DNA of 20,272 bases from contig DMPB01000075.1 of the NCBI GenBank assembly GCA_003456175.1, forward strand, positions 4,797 through 25,068, in the 5' to 3' direction. Below are positions 13,776-20,272 of the stretch, in pieces. How positions within the stretch are numbered: position 1 is the stretch's first letter; each line of letters begins with the position of its first letter. This DNA comes from Chitinophagaceae bacterium. Its GTDB lineage: Bacteria; Bacteroidota; Bacteroidia; Chitinophagales; Chitinophagaceae. The position numbers and the translations under genes were made by a program. The notes under the pieces were generated by a model. It was not told the DNA's origin. It saw only the letters and a program-made list of their open reading frames with translations, and did no database searches.

Positions 13776-16013
13776 ATGTTTGTTCCATCAAATGATACTG
13801 TTATGAGATTGTTCGGCGTTTTAATCATCTTCTTTATGCTTGCAACAGTAGCAGGTGCACAAACACGTATTAGTGGTAAAGTGCTTGATACTAAAGGCAA
13901 GCCGCTTGTAGGTGCTAGTATTACTTTAGTGAATACGTACGATGGTGCCATTGCCGATAGCGCCGGTAACTTTAGTTTTAAAACTACTGAAAAGGGTAGT
14001 TTTCAATTAGAAGCAAGTATTGTAGGGTATGCTAAGCAGTTGCAAAATATGGCGCTGGGTAACGGTAACCTTACGGTAAATTTTTCGCTGAAAGAATCGT
14101 TAGATGAGTTAAAGGCCGTAACAGTTACGGCAGGTAGTTTTGAAGCTGGCGATAAAAAGCGTGCCGCAACTGTACTCAGTAGCTTAGATGTATATACAAC
14201 AGGTGGTGCTAATGCCGATATTACTGCTGCTGCTAAAACACTGCCTGGTGCTCAACAAATTGGTGAGCAAGAGGGTTTGTTTGTAAGAGGTGGTGCAGGC
14301 TTTGAAACGAGGCAGTTTATTGATGGTACTACTGTAGATAGGCCCTTTAATGCAAGCATTCCTGATATTGCTAGTAGGGGTCGCTTTGCCCCCAATTTGT
14401 TTAAAGGAACTGTTTTTAGTACAGGTGGTTACAGTGCATTGTACGGCCAGGCGCTAAGTAGTGCATTGATTTTAGAAAGTATTGATTTGCCAACACGTAG
14501 TGAAGCTACCGTTAGCGTAAGCACTGTGTTTTTAGGGGGCGGTACGCAGCAACTTAATAAGAAGAAAAATTTGAGCTACGGTGTTAATTACGGGTACACC
14601 AACTTGGCCGTATACTTTGGTATTGTACCGCAGCGCCCCGATTATTTTCACATGCCCGAATTTCATACTGCCGATGCGAATCTGCGTTTTAAAACAAAAC
14701 GTGGTGGTATGCTTAAGTATTATACACAATACAGTGCTAGCCGTATTGGGTTGCGCCGACCTAATATTGATAGTACCGGTTTGAAAAATGCGTTTGATAT
14801 TATTAACTACAACTGGTACAATAACTTAAGCTACCGCGAAAATTTGGGTAATGGGTGGAAGTTGAATGTTGGTTTAAGTTACAGTACCAATACCGATAAT
14901 ATTTTTCAGCAGTTACAAAATAGTAACAACAATGTAACTACTACTGGCAAGCCTTGGTTAGATAATACCAACTTTCAGATTGAAAGTAGAAGCGATTTAG
15001 CACAAGCAAAAGTGGTTTTTGATAAGCGTTTAAGTGGTATTAGCGTACTGCGTTTTGGCTCAGAATATTGGTATAACAATACGTATAGTGGCTTTAACGG
15101 TCGCGGTATACGCTTGCAAGATCATTTCACTGCTGGCTTTGCCGAAGCCGACATTTATATTACCAACGATATTGCTGCTAAAGTAGGTACACGTGTAGAG
15201 CATAACAGCATTATCAATCAGTGGAATATTGCGCCGCGTGCAAGTATTGCTTATAAAACCGGCAAACATGCTCAAGTAAGTGCTATCTATGGCATGTATT
15301 ATCAGCGACCTGAATTTAATCAAATGTTGTTCACGCAAGCACTGAATTACACTCGAGCCGATCATTATTTAGTGAACTACATTTTAAATAAAAATGATCG
15401 ATTATTTCGGGTAGAAGCCTTTCACAAGCAGTACTTTGATTTGGTAAAAACAGCACCAGCTACTACTAATAACGGCAGCGGTTATGCAAAAGGAATTGAG
15501 TTTTTTCTTAGAGATAAAAAAACTATACGTGGCCTCGATTACTGGATTAGTTATAGCTACCTCGATACAGAACGAGATTTTTTAAACTATCCTAGTACAC
15601 TGCGTCCAACATTTGCCGCAAGGCATACCGCAAGTTTAGTGGTTAAAAAATTCTTTACCAGTATTAACACAGGTTTCAACTTTACCTACAGCTTCGCTAG
15701 TGGCCGTCCGTACTATAATTTTCAGCCCGATGCTACAGGTAAGTTGGTAGTAGCCGACCGTGGCGTTACGCCCAATTTCAATAACCTTGGTTTCAGCGCC
15801 AACTGGCTTACTAAAATAGATAAAGCATTCGCCGTAGTTGTAGCAAGTGTTACCAATGTACTTAACCAAAAACAGGTATTTGGTTATAATTACACTTTCG
15901 ATGGCAAAAACAAAGTAGCCATTGAGCCGCCAGCACAACAGTTCTTTTTCTTAGGCGTGTTTTTAAGTTGGGGTGTAGATAGAAGACAAGATGCTATTAA
16001 TAACAATTTATAA
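13776..16013 (+). CDS. TonB-dependent outer-membrane receptor with CarboxypepD-reg-like N-terminal domain
   Basis: 745 residues from the first ATG. The signal peptide fits better from the internal ATG at 13803 (MRLFGVLIIFFMLATVAGAQ), so the true start may be there; neither has a clear ribosome binding site. After it comes a carboxypeptidase-regulatory-like beta sandwich (about residues 30-115: TRISGKVLDTKGKPLVGASI), a TonB plug (about 140-250: TLPGAQQIGEQEGLFVRGGA, then YSALYGQALSSALILESIDL), and a 22-strand-type barrel to a C-terminal aromatic end region (PAQQFFFLGVFLSWGV). It imports a ligand using TonB energy; size and plug resemble FecA/CirA-type receptors more than SusC, so a siderophore, metal complex or cofactor is likelier than a glycan, by inference. 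The 2TM gene follows after 22 bp. Two 13-mer copies lie inside (14069-14081, 15611-15623). Confidence 0.9.
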   Translation: MFVPSNDTVMRLFGVLIIFFMLATVAGAQTRISGKVLDTKGKPLVGASITLVNTYDGAIADSAGNFSFKTTEKGSFQLEASIVGYAKQLQNMALGNGNLTVNFSLKESLDELKAVTVTAGSFEAGDKKRAATVLSSLDVYTTGGANADITAAAKTLPGAQQIGEQEGLFVRGGAGFETRQFIDGTTVDRPFNASIPDIASRGRFAPNLFKGTVFSTGGYSALYGQALSSALILESIDLPTRSEATVSVSTVFLGGGTQQLNKKKNLSYGVNYGYTNLAVYFGIVPQRPDYFHMPEFHTADANLRFKTKRGGMLKYYTQYSASRIGLRRPNIDSTGLKNAFDIINYNWYNNLSYRENLGNGWKLNVGLSYSTNTDNIFQQLQNSNNNVTTTGKPWLDNTNFQIESRSDLAQAKVVFDKRLSGISVLRFGSEYWYNNTYSGFNGRGIRLQDHFTAGFAEADIYITNDIAAKVGTRVEHNSIINQWNIAPRASIAYKTGKHAQVSAIYGMYYQRPEFNQMLFTQALNYTRADHYLVNYILNKNDRLFRVEAFHKQYFDLVKTAPATTNNGSGYAKGIEFFLRDKKTIRGLDYWISYSYLDTERDFLNYPSTLRPTFAARHTASLVVKKFFTSINTGFNFTYSFASGRPYYNFQPDATGKLVVADRGVTPNFNNLGFSANWLTKIDKAFAVVVASVTNVLNQKQVFGYNYTFDGKNKVAIEPPAQQFFFLGVFLSWGVDRRQDAINNNL
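14069..14081 (+). repeat. 13-mer copy 13, CCTTACGGTAAAT
   Basis: In the TonB receptor gene, codons LTVN, near the end of the N-terminal beta-sandwich domain. Confidence 0.85.
15611..15623 (-). repeat. 13-mer copy 14, variant CCTTGCGGCAAAT
   Basis: In the TonB receptor gene, antisense to it, codons FAAR. Confidence 0.75.
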
Positions 16014-16035
16014 TCAAAATATTAAAATTTAAGTT

Positions 16036-16323
16036 ATGCAATCGCAACACAACATTTCAAACGTTGACCCTGCGTGGGAGCTTGCAAAAAAGCGAGCCAG
16101 CTTTAAACGTGGTTTGGTAAGCTACCTTGCGGTAAATGCTTTTCTGGTAGGTATCTGGTTCTACACTACTTCTTTTACCGGAAGAGATGTACACTTCTGG
16201 CCCATTTGGCCCATGTTAGGGTGGGGCTTGGGTTTGGTTTTCAATTATCTCGCAGCTTATCAAAACAATAATTGGTTTTCGGTAGAAAAAGAATATGAAA
16301 AACTAAAGCAACAACAACCTTAA
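16036..16323 (+). CDS. 2TM domain-containing membrane protein
   Basis: 95 residues matching the small 2TM family of Bacteroidota: a charged start with AWELAKKRASFKRGLVSYLA, first TM helix (about residues 28-47), short loop with FWPIWPMLGWGLGLVFNYLA (second helix, about 54-74) and a charged tail VEKEYEKLKQQQP. The function of the domain is not known; it also occurs fused to LytTR regulators and histidine kinases. It follows the TonB receptor by 22 bp and probably shares its transcript. The 13-mer copy at 16125-16137 falls in the first TM helix and encodes YLAVN. Confidence 0.85.
   Translation: MQSQHNISNVDPAWELAKKRASFKRGLVSYLAVNAFLVGIWFYTTSFTGRDVHFWPIWPMLGWGLGLVFNYLAAYQNNNWFSVEKEYEKLKQQQP
16125..16137 (+). 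repeat. 13-mer copy 15, hybrid CCTTGCGGTAAAT
   Basis: In the 2TM gene, codons LAVN. Confidence 0.75.
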
Positions 16324-16374
16324 TACAACGCGTTACAACCCTAAACCTTTTCTTAAATATTTAAAAATAATACA

Positions 16375-17010
16375 ATGAAAAAACTACTCGTATTTGCAGT
16401 ATTCGTAGTAAGTATCGTAACTACTACCAATGCACAAAGTGAAAAGTATTACAGTGTTATGGGCAGCACTTTGCAACAAATGGGTGATGCAAAAACTGCT
16501 GAATCTTGGCTTGAACTTGCTAGTAAGTTTGAACGAATTGCCGAAGCAGAAAAAACACAATGGTTACCATATTATTATGCAGCATTGTGCCAAGCCTACG
16601 CTGGTTTTAGCAGTACTAAAATTGATAAAGATGCAGTAGGTAATAAAGCTCGTGAACTTTGCGATAAGGCTGCTGCACTCGATAATAATAGCGAATTGTA
16701 TGTGGTACGCTATATGGCCGCTACCATTCAAATGATGGTAGATCCTATGAATCGTTGGCAACAGTACGGGCAAATGGCACAAACAGCATTAGATGAGGGT
16801 TTTAAACTCGATAAAAACAATCCGCGTTTGTATTACATGCAAGGCCAAAGCATGTTTAATACACCACCAGCATTTGGTGGTGGTAAAGACAAAGCCAAGC
16901 CTATGTTTCAGAAAGCGGTTGATTTGTATAAATCGCAACCCAAAACTAACCCACTAATGCCTAGTTGGGGCGAAACACAAGCTGCAGATATGTTAGCCAA
17001 GTGTGGTTAA
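16375..17010 (+). CDS. Secreted TPR-like protein
   Basis: 211 residues. Signal peptide at about 1-20 (MKKLLVFAVFVVSIVTTTNA). The mature part is all-helical with TPR-like pairs: TLQQMGDAKTAESWLELASK, then PYYYAALCQAYAGF, KARELCDKAAALDNNSELYV, and a closing pair NPRLYYMQGQSMF / KAKPMFQKAVDLYKSQPK. It ends in GETQAADMLAKCG with a single Cys. Probably periplasmic and protein-binding; no enzyme motif is seen. I know similar secreted proteins in Bacteroidota only as uncharacterised. It lies 51 bp after the 2TM gene and is followed by a strong hairpin at 17019-17055 that probably ends this transcript. Confidence 0.72.
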   Translation: MKKLLVFAVFVVSIVTTTNAQSEKYYSVMGSTLQQMGDAKTAESWLELASKFERIAEAEKTQWLPYYYAALCQAYAGFSSTKIDKDAVGNKARELCDKAAALDNNSELYVVRYMAATIQMMVDPMNRWQQYGQMAQTALDEGFKLDKNNPRLYYMQGQSMFNTPPAFGGGKDKAKPMFQKAVDLYKSQPKTNPLMPSWGETQAADMLAKCG

Positions 17011-17018
17011 ATATGGTT

Positions 17019-17055
17019 GTATTTATGGGGCGGCCTTTGGCCGCCCCATAAATAC
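17019..17055. terminator. 17-bp perfect GC-rich stem-loop after the TPR-like gene
   Basis: Left arm 17019-17035 (core GGGGCGGCC), loop TTT (17036-17038), right arm 17039-17055, fully complementary over 17 bp. It begins 9 bp after the stop. There is no T-tract, so it may stop transcription from both sides weakly or protect the 3' end of the mRNA rather than act as a standard intrinsic terminator. Confidence 0.6.
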
Positions 17056-17110
17056 ATAACTGTGTATAAATGCTTTTTAAACACTACTGAATTAGCAACA
17101 AATTTGCACT

Positions 17111-17719
17111 ATGCAAAACGATAGTTTACAACCGCTACAAAGCTTGCAACTCATAGAAAGTATGATCAATAAAGCAAAGAATAATTTTGCTGATAATGGC
17201 TTTCTATACTTACTATGGGGCTACACCATTTGTTTTTGTGCACTCTTTCATTACGCTTGTATTCAATGGCAGTTACACATTATCCCGCGTCCTGATATGA
17301 TTTGGATGCTAACTTGGTTAGTCGGCATTTTTCAAGCCATATACTTACGTAAAAAAGATAAGCAACGAACTGCCAAAACCTACACAGAGGATATCATTAG
17401 TTATATATGGATCACCTTTGCAGTATGTGCAGGCGTAGCAACATTTATAGTATTGAATGTGTTTAAACTTACCAATTGGATATTCATGTACCCCATTATA
17501 TTAATGCTCTATGGGATGCCTACTTTTTTGAGTGGGGTTGTAATGCAATTCACGCCACTTAAAATTGGAGGTGTTGTATGTTGGTTGTTAGCTATCATTT
17601 GCACTTTTACACTTAACGTTAATGCGTTGTTATTAGTAGCTGTTGCCGTAATTGCGGCTTGGATTATTCCCGGATATTTACTTCAGAAAAAGTATAAGCA
17701 ACACCACACTACATCATAA
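17111..17719 (+). CDS. Multipass membrane protein of unknown function (paralogue 1)
   Basis: 202 residues with about six TM helices after a short cytoplasmic start (LQLIESMINKAKNNFADNGF). I do not recognise a named family. It is clearly related to the next gene: both have the start pattern LIxxMIxKAK...NG...LLWG, a KxRxAK-rich loop after the third hydrophobic segment, the YGMPTFLSG / YAIPTLITG segment near residue 140-180, and the ending WIIPGYLLQKKY / WFIPGLILRKKY. A tandem duplication is the simplest history. With the winged-helix gene two places downstream it may form a membrane-plus-regulator unit. A new transcript probably begins in the 100 bp upstream, although I see no convincing promoter. 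Confidence 0.75.
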   Translation: MQNDSLQPLQSLQLIESMINKAKNNFADNGFLYLLWGYTICFCALFHYACIQWQLHIIPRPDMIWMLTWLVGIFQAIYLRKKDKQRTAKTYTEDIISYIWITFAVCAGVATFIVLNVFKLTNWIFMYPIILMLYGMPTFLSGVVMQFTPLKIGGVVCWLLAIICTFTLNVNALLLVAVAVIAAWIIPGYLLQKKYKQHHTTS

Positions 17720-17746
17720 TATTCGATGCACTAAAGCACTTGATTT

Positions 17747-18439
17747 ATGGCCGAAAAACAATTATCGGAACAAGAAAGTCTACGGCTTATTACCGAGATG
17801 ATTCAAAAAGCAAAAGCAGGCGTACACGAAAATGGTGTAGGTGCATTACTATGGGGTACAACTGTTGGTATCGCTGGCTTTCTAGGTTTTTGTAAGTATC
17901 AATTTAACATTGATTACGCATGGTTCGATCCTTGGTCGCTTTGTGCCCTAGCTTTAATACCTCAGGCATACTTAGTACATCAAGAGCGTAAGCAGCAACG
18001 TAAAGCAAAAAGTCATCAACAAGATTTGTTGAACGCTGTATGGAGCATCTACGGCTTGAGTATTTTTTTAATGATTTTTTACTTTAATATCATACCGTCG
18101 GCAACTGCTGCCATCTTAAAAGCAAATGGAGAAGAAATTGTTCGCAGAAATATTGCTACCGGAGCTATTGTTAGTACTTCACCGAATGTATTTAGCAGCC
18201 TTAGCTTACTGATGATTTTATATGCGATACCTACACTTATTACTGGAATAGGTATGAACATTAAATCGATGGTTGTAGGCGGTATCATTAATATCATACT
18301 CTTTTTCATCAGCTTGTATGTAACAACGCAGTACGATAATTTATTAGCAGGTTTTGTAGGCATTTTCAACTGGTTTATTCCAGGTTTGATTTTGCGTAAG
18401 AAGTATTTAAAAGCACAGCAGCAACAGCTTCATGTTTAA
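17747..18439 (+). CDS. Multipass membrane protein of unknown function (paralogue 2)
   Basis: 230 residues, about six TM helices, paralogue of the preceding gene (27 bp apart). It has a longer charged N-terminus (AEKQLSEQESLRLITEMIQK) and an extra polar loop of about 30 residues between the middle helices (about 122-148: KANGEEIVRRNIATG...), absent from paralogue 1 and probably periplasmic. The C-terminus is basic and Gln-rich (RKKYLKAQQQQLHV). No catalytic motif is visible. Its last 8 bp overlap the start of the winged-helix regulator, which implies coupled translation and a shared role. Function unknown. Confidence 0.75.
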   Translation: MAEKQLSEQESLRLITEMIQKAKAGVHENGVGALLWGTTVGIAGFLGFCKYQFNIDYAWFDPWSLCALALIPQAYLVHQERKQQRKAKSHQQDLLNAVWSIYGLSIFLMIFYFNIIPSATAAILKANGEEIVRRNIATGAIVSTSPNVFSSLSLLMILYAIPTLITGIGMNIKSMVVGGIINIILFFISLYVTTQYDNLLAGFVGIFNWFIPGLILRKKYLKAQQQQLHV

Positions 18440-18722
18440 AGAACTAGATCCCATATTACACTCGCAACTACGCTTGGCGGTAGTAAGCCTGCTCATTGGT
18501 GTGAAAGAAGCTGAATTCACTTTCATCAAAGAAAAAACACAGGCAACAGCTGGCAATCTTAGCGTGCAAATTCAAAAGCTAAAAGAGGCTGGATATATTG
18601 ATGTTGTTAAGCAGTTTAAAGACAACTATCCGCAAACTATTTGTAAGATCACGCCCGAAGGTGTTACAGCTTTCGAAGCATATGTAGCAGCATTGCAAGA
18701 ATATCTTACCCCCAATCAATAA
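18432..18722 (+). CDS. Small winged-helix transcriptional regulator (MarR/ArsR-like, HTH_34 type)
   Basis: 96 residues, almost entirely one winged helix: first helix LHSQLRLAVVSLLIGV, recognition-helix region ATAGNLSVQIQKLKEAGYID, and a wing KDNYPQTICKITPEGVTAFE. The TxGNLSxxIxKLxEAGYI pattern is typical of the stand-alone DNA-binding family often found next to membrane proteins in Bacteroidota. There is no sensor domain, so the signal may come from the two membrane paralogues encoded just upstream, with which it overlaps by 8 bp; that link is inference. It probably controls its own operon. A long palindromic terminator follows at once. Confidence 0.87.
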   Translation: MFKELDPILHSQLRLAVVSLLIGVKEAEFTFIKEKTQATAGNLSVQIQKLKEAGYIDVVKQFKDNYPQTICKITPEGVTAFEAYVAALQEYLTPNQ

Positions 18723-18725
18723 TAT

Positions 18726-18738
18726 ATTTACCGTAAGG
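18726..18738 (-). repeat. 13-mer copy 16, CCTTACGGTAAAT
   Basis: Intergenic, 3 bp after the regulator stop; outer left arm of the nested terminator. Confidence 0.85.
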
Positions 18739-18796
18739 TAGTATAATAAAAAAATCATCAATTGTTAATTGATGATTTTTTTATTATGCGTATATG

Positions 18797-18809
18797 CCTT
18801 GCGGCAAAT
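18797..18809 (+). repeat. 13-mer copy 17, variant CCTTGCGGCAAAT
   Basis: Intergenic, 1 bp before the DUF4293 stop; outer right arm of the nested terminator. Confidence 0.75.
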
Positions 18810-18810
18810 A

Positions 18811-19236
18811 TTATCGCAATCTGTCAACACTTTTTACCAACTTTTCATCTTTGTAAATACTACGTGCTGCAAGTACCAACCATACCGGAATACCAATGGC
18901 AATGATGCTGGTTAAATCCATAGATGCTTGGCCACGTTCAAATTTTTCAGTTTCAGAAAAGTAAAGAATAAGGTTGCAAGCAGCAACAATTGCGGTACTA
19001 ACTGTTACCAACAATTGGCGACGGCGATCTTTGTACATAAAAATTGCCACCGCCGATGCCACTGCAACAGCTACGGTAAGTATTAGTAAGAAAATATTAC
19101 CTGTTGCATTCAAAGTATAGTACTGGTTAGGTGTATTTAAACCTTTAACAATGCCACTATAAAACGAAAATTTTAAAGTGAGGCCGGCACTAATAGCCGC
19201 TAATAACAAGAATACAGATTGTATGCGTTGAATCAT
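18811..19236 (-). CDS. DUF4293 family membrane protein
   Basis: 141 residues, four TM helices (about 5-24, 43-66, 74-94, 108-128) and a basic C-terminal tail. The opening MIQRIQSVFLLLAAISAGLT is the hallmark of DUF4293, a family I know only from Bacteroidota. A charged YKDRRRQ loop separates helices 2 and 3, and SETEKFERGQASMDL lies before helix 4. Function unknown. It begins 32 bp after the glyA stop and is read in the same direction, so it may share the glyA transcript. No enzyme motif is visible. Confidence 0.87.
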   Translation of the reverse strand: MIQRIQSVFLLLAAISAGLTLKFSFYSGIVKGLNTPNQYYTLNATGNIFLLILTVAVAVASAVAIFMYKDRRRQLLVTVSTAIVAACNLILYFSETEKFERGQASMDLTSIIAIGIPVWLVLAARSIYKDEKLVKSVDRLR

Positions 19237-19268
19237 TTGCTAAGCTTGGTTCTATTCTAAATTAATCA

Positions 19269-20272
19269 TTACAACTCAGGATACAAAGGAAACTGAGCCA
19301 TGTAAGCATTTACATCTTTACGTAAGTTGGCAAGTAAGGTTTCGTTATCGGGGTTGGTTAATGCCGTATCAATGGTATCTACTACAAATTGCATATCTTT
19401 TTCTTGCATACCTCTCGTAGTAATGGCAGCAACACCAAAGCGAATACCGCTAGTTACAAAAGCACTTTTGTCATCAAACGGTACCATGTTTTTGTTGGCG
19501 GTAACATCTACCAAGCCAAGTACGTTCTCTGCTTTTTTGCCAGAAATATTTTTATTACGTAAGTCAATTAGCATTAAATGGTTATCGGTACCGCCACTAA
19601 TAATATTGTATTCTTTTGCAACAAATGCAGCAGCCATAGCTTGTGCATTTTGCTGTACCTGTTGTTGATATACTAAGAAATCGTTGGTTAAAATTTCTCC
19701 GAAGGCAACAGCCTTACCTGCAATAACATGCTCTAGCGGCCCGCCTTGTGTACCGGGGAACACAGCCATATCAAGTAAGTTACTCATTGGCTTAATATTA
19801 CCCTTAGGATCTTTTTGTCCGAACGGATTATCAAAATCGGTCTTCATCATAATTACACCACCACGAGGGCCACGCAGTGTTTTGTGGGTAGTGCTCGTTA
19901 CAAAATGGCAGTGCTCAAAAGGACTGTTTAATAAACCCTTCGCAATAAGACCAGCCGGGTGTGCAATATCGGCCAATACAAAGGCACCTACTTCGTTGGC
20001 AACGGCTCTAATACGAGCATAATCCCAATCTCTGCTATAGGCCGATGCACCGCATATAATAAGCTTTGGCTTTACGGCACGGGCTTTCGCTTCAAGCATT
20101 TCGTAGTCTACCAAGCCTGTTTCCTTCACTACGCCATAAAAGTGTGGATCATACAACTTACCACTGAAGTTAACAGCACTACCGTGCGTTAAGTGGCCGC
20201 CCATGCTCAAATCGAGCCCTAAAATGGCGTCGCCTGGTTTTAGAATTGCAAGCATTACAGCCGCATTGGCTT
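19269..20272 (-). CDS. glyA: Serine hydroxymethyltransferase, 5' end outside the window
   Basis: About 333 C-terminal residues are visible; the frame stays open to the window edge (reading ANAAV before the first Met at 20255), so that Met is internal and roughly 90 N-terminal residues are missing. PLP-dependent enzyme that interconverts serine and glycine with tetrahydrofolate and supplies one-carbon units. The active-site block [17 protein letters not shown] is intact, with the PLP-binding lysine codon at 19881-19883. Other family marks: [15 protein letters not shown], the cofactor aspartate region [35 protein letters not shown] and [16 protein letters not shown]. The end is PLYPEL. No sign of decay. 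Confidence 0.97.
   Translation of the reverse strand, partial: ANAAVMLAILKPGDAILGLDLSMGGHLTHGSAVNFSGKLYDPHFYGVVKETGLVDYEMLEAKARAVKPKLIICGASAYSRDWDYARIRAVANEVGAFVLADIAHPAGLIAKGLLNSPFEHCHFVTSTTHKTLRGPRGGVIMMKTDFDNPFGQKDPKGNIKPMSNLLDMAVFPGTQGGPLEHVIAGKAVAFGEILTNDFLVYQQQVQQNAQAMAAAFVAKEYNIISGGTDNHLMLIDLRNKNISGKKAENVLGLVDVTANKNMVPFDDKSAFVTSGIRFGVAAITTRGMQEKDMQFVVDTIDTALTNPDNETLLANLRKDVNAYMAQFPLYPEL

Larger units (their letters stand above)
18726..18809. terminator. 84-bp nested palindrome between convergent genes, flanked by an inverted 13-mer pair
   Basis: Inner hairpin: 21-bp perfect stem (18743-18763 with 18767-18787) and a GTT loop. The arms carry A7 on the left and T7 on the right, so the structure looks like an intrinsic terminator from either side. 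Outside it, ATTTACCGTAAGG (18726-18738) and CCTTGCGGCAAAT (18797-18809) face each other and can extend the stem with 11 normal pairs, one G-U and one mismatch. It fills the whole space between the regulator stop (18722) and the DUF4293 stop (18811). Confidence 0.8.

Noticed and set aside
17085..17111. Promoter box CAAATTTG before the first membrane paralogue
   Set aside because: It ends only 4 bp before the ATG, so the transcript would start inside the gene; probably chance.
5..18809. The 13-mer as a Chi- or KOPS-like oriented recombination or segregation motif
   Set aside because: Strand use is 9 to 8 across the window; such motifs are normally skewed. One window cannot exclude it fully, but nothing favours it.
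5..18809. The 13-mer as a CRISPR repeat or a recent transposon end
   Set aside because: Spacing is irregular (tens of bases to several kb), no conserved flanks or target duplications are seen, and most copies lie in intact genes.
19327..20022. Two + strand open frames opposite glyA (19327-19668, 19684-20022)
   Set aside because: They are antisense to a strongly conserved enzyme and have no family features; shadows of glyA.

Overview
The window looks like a chromosomal segment from an AT-rich Bacteroidota genome, most likely Chitinophagales. Supporting signs are a CarboxypepD-reg-type TonB-dependent receptor, 2TM-domain, DUF4293 and wHTH families, rbfA next to an FtsX/LolE permease, TAnnTTTG-type promoter boxes and mostly weak ribosome binding sites. 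The order-level placement is inference. I see no tRNA, rRNA, CRISPR array, IS element or phage gene.

Layout. (1) Positions 2-7921, + strand: a tightly packed, often overlapping exopolysaccharide operon. It holds a polyprenyl-phosphate sugar-1-phosphate transferase (5' cut by the window), a half-length TolC-like outer-membrane protein, a Wzz-type protein with a decayed BY-kinase domain, a GT2 membrane glycosyltransferase, an unlisted 49-residue one-TM protein, a Wzy/O-antigen-ligase-like polymerase and a GT-B glycosyltransferase. Together they would start, extend, polymerise and export a surface polysaccharide; no flippase is visible. (2) 7992-9620, - strand: rbfA and a LolC/E-like permease. 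(3) 9685-12015, + strand: an MsbA-like ABC exporter and a GNAT acetyltransferase. (4) 12019-13499, - strand: a secreted TonB-C-terminal-like protein and OxyR with both redox cysteines. (5) 13500-13775: a 276-bp intergenic region with a strong + strand terminator and no gene to serve, possibly the end of a small RNA divergent from oxyR. (6) 13776-18722, + strand: a TonB-dependent receptor, a 2TM protein, a secreted TPR-like protein, two paralogous membrane proteins and a winged-helix regulator. (7) 18811-20272, - strand: a DUF4293 protein and serine hydroxymethyltransferase (5' end outside the window).

The most striking feature crosses all these units. A 13-mer, CCTTACGGTAAAT, with a covarying form CCTTGCGGCAAAT, occurs 17 times in 20.3 kb (about one per 1.2 kb; well under one expected by chance). 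Eleven copies lie inside genes in four different codon readings and six lie in the roughly 4% of the window that is non-coding. Strand use is balanced (9 to 8). At three gene-end or intergenic sites the motif forms inverted pairs that make or extend hairpins. This pattern resembles DNA-uptake sequences or HIP1-type iterated palindromes and is the best candidate here for an undescribed system.
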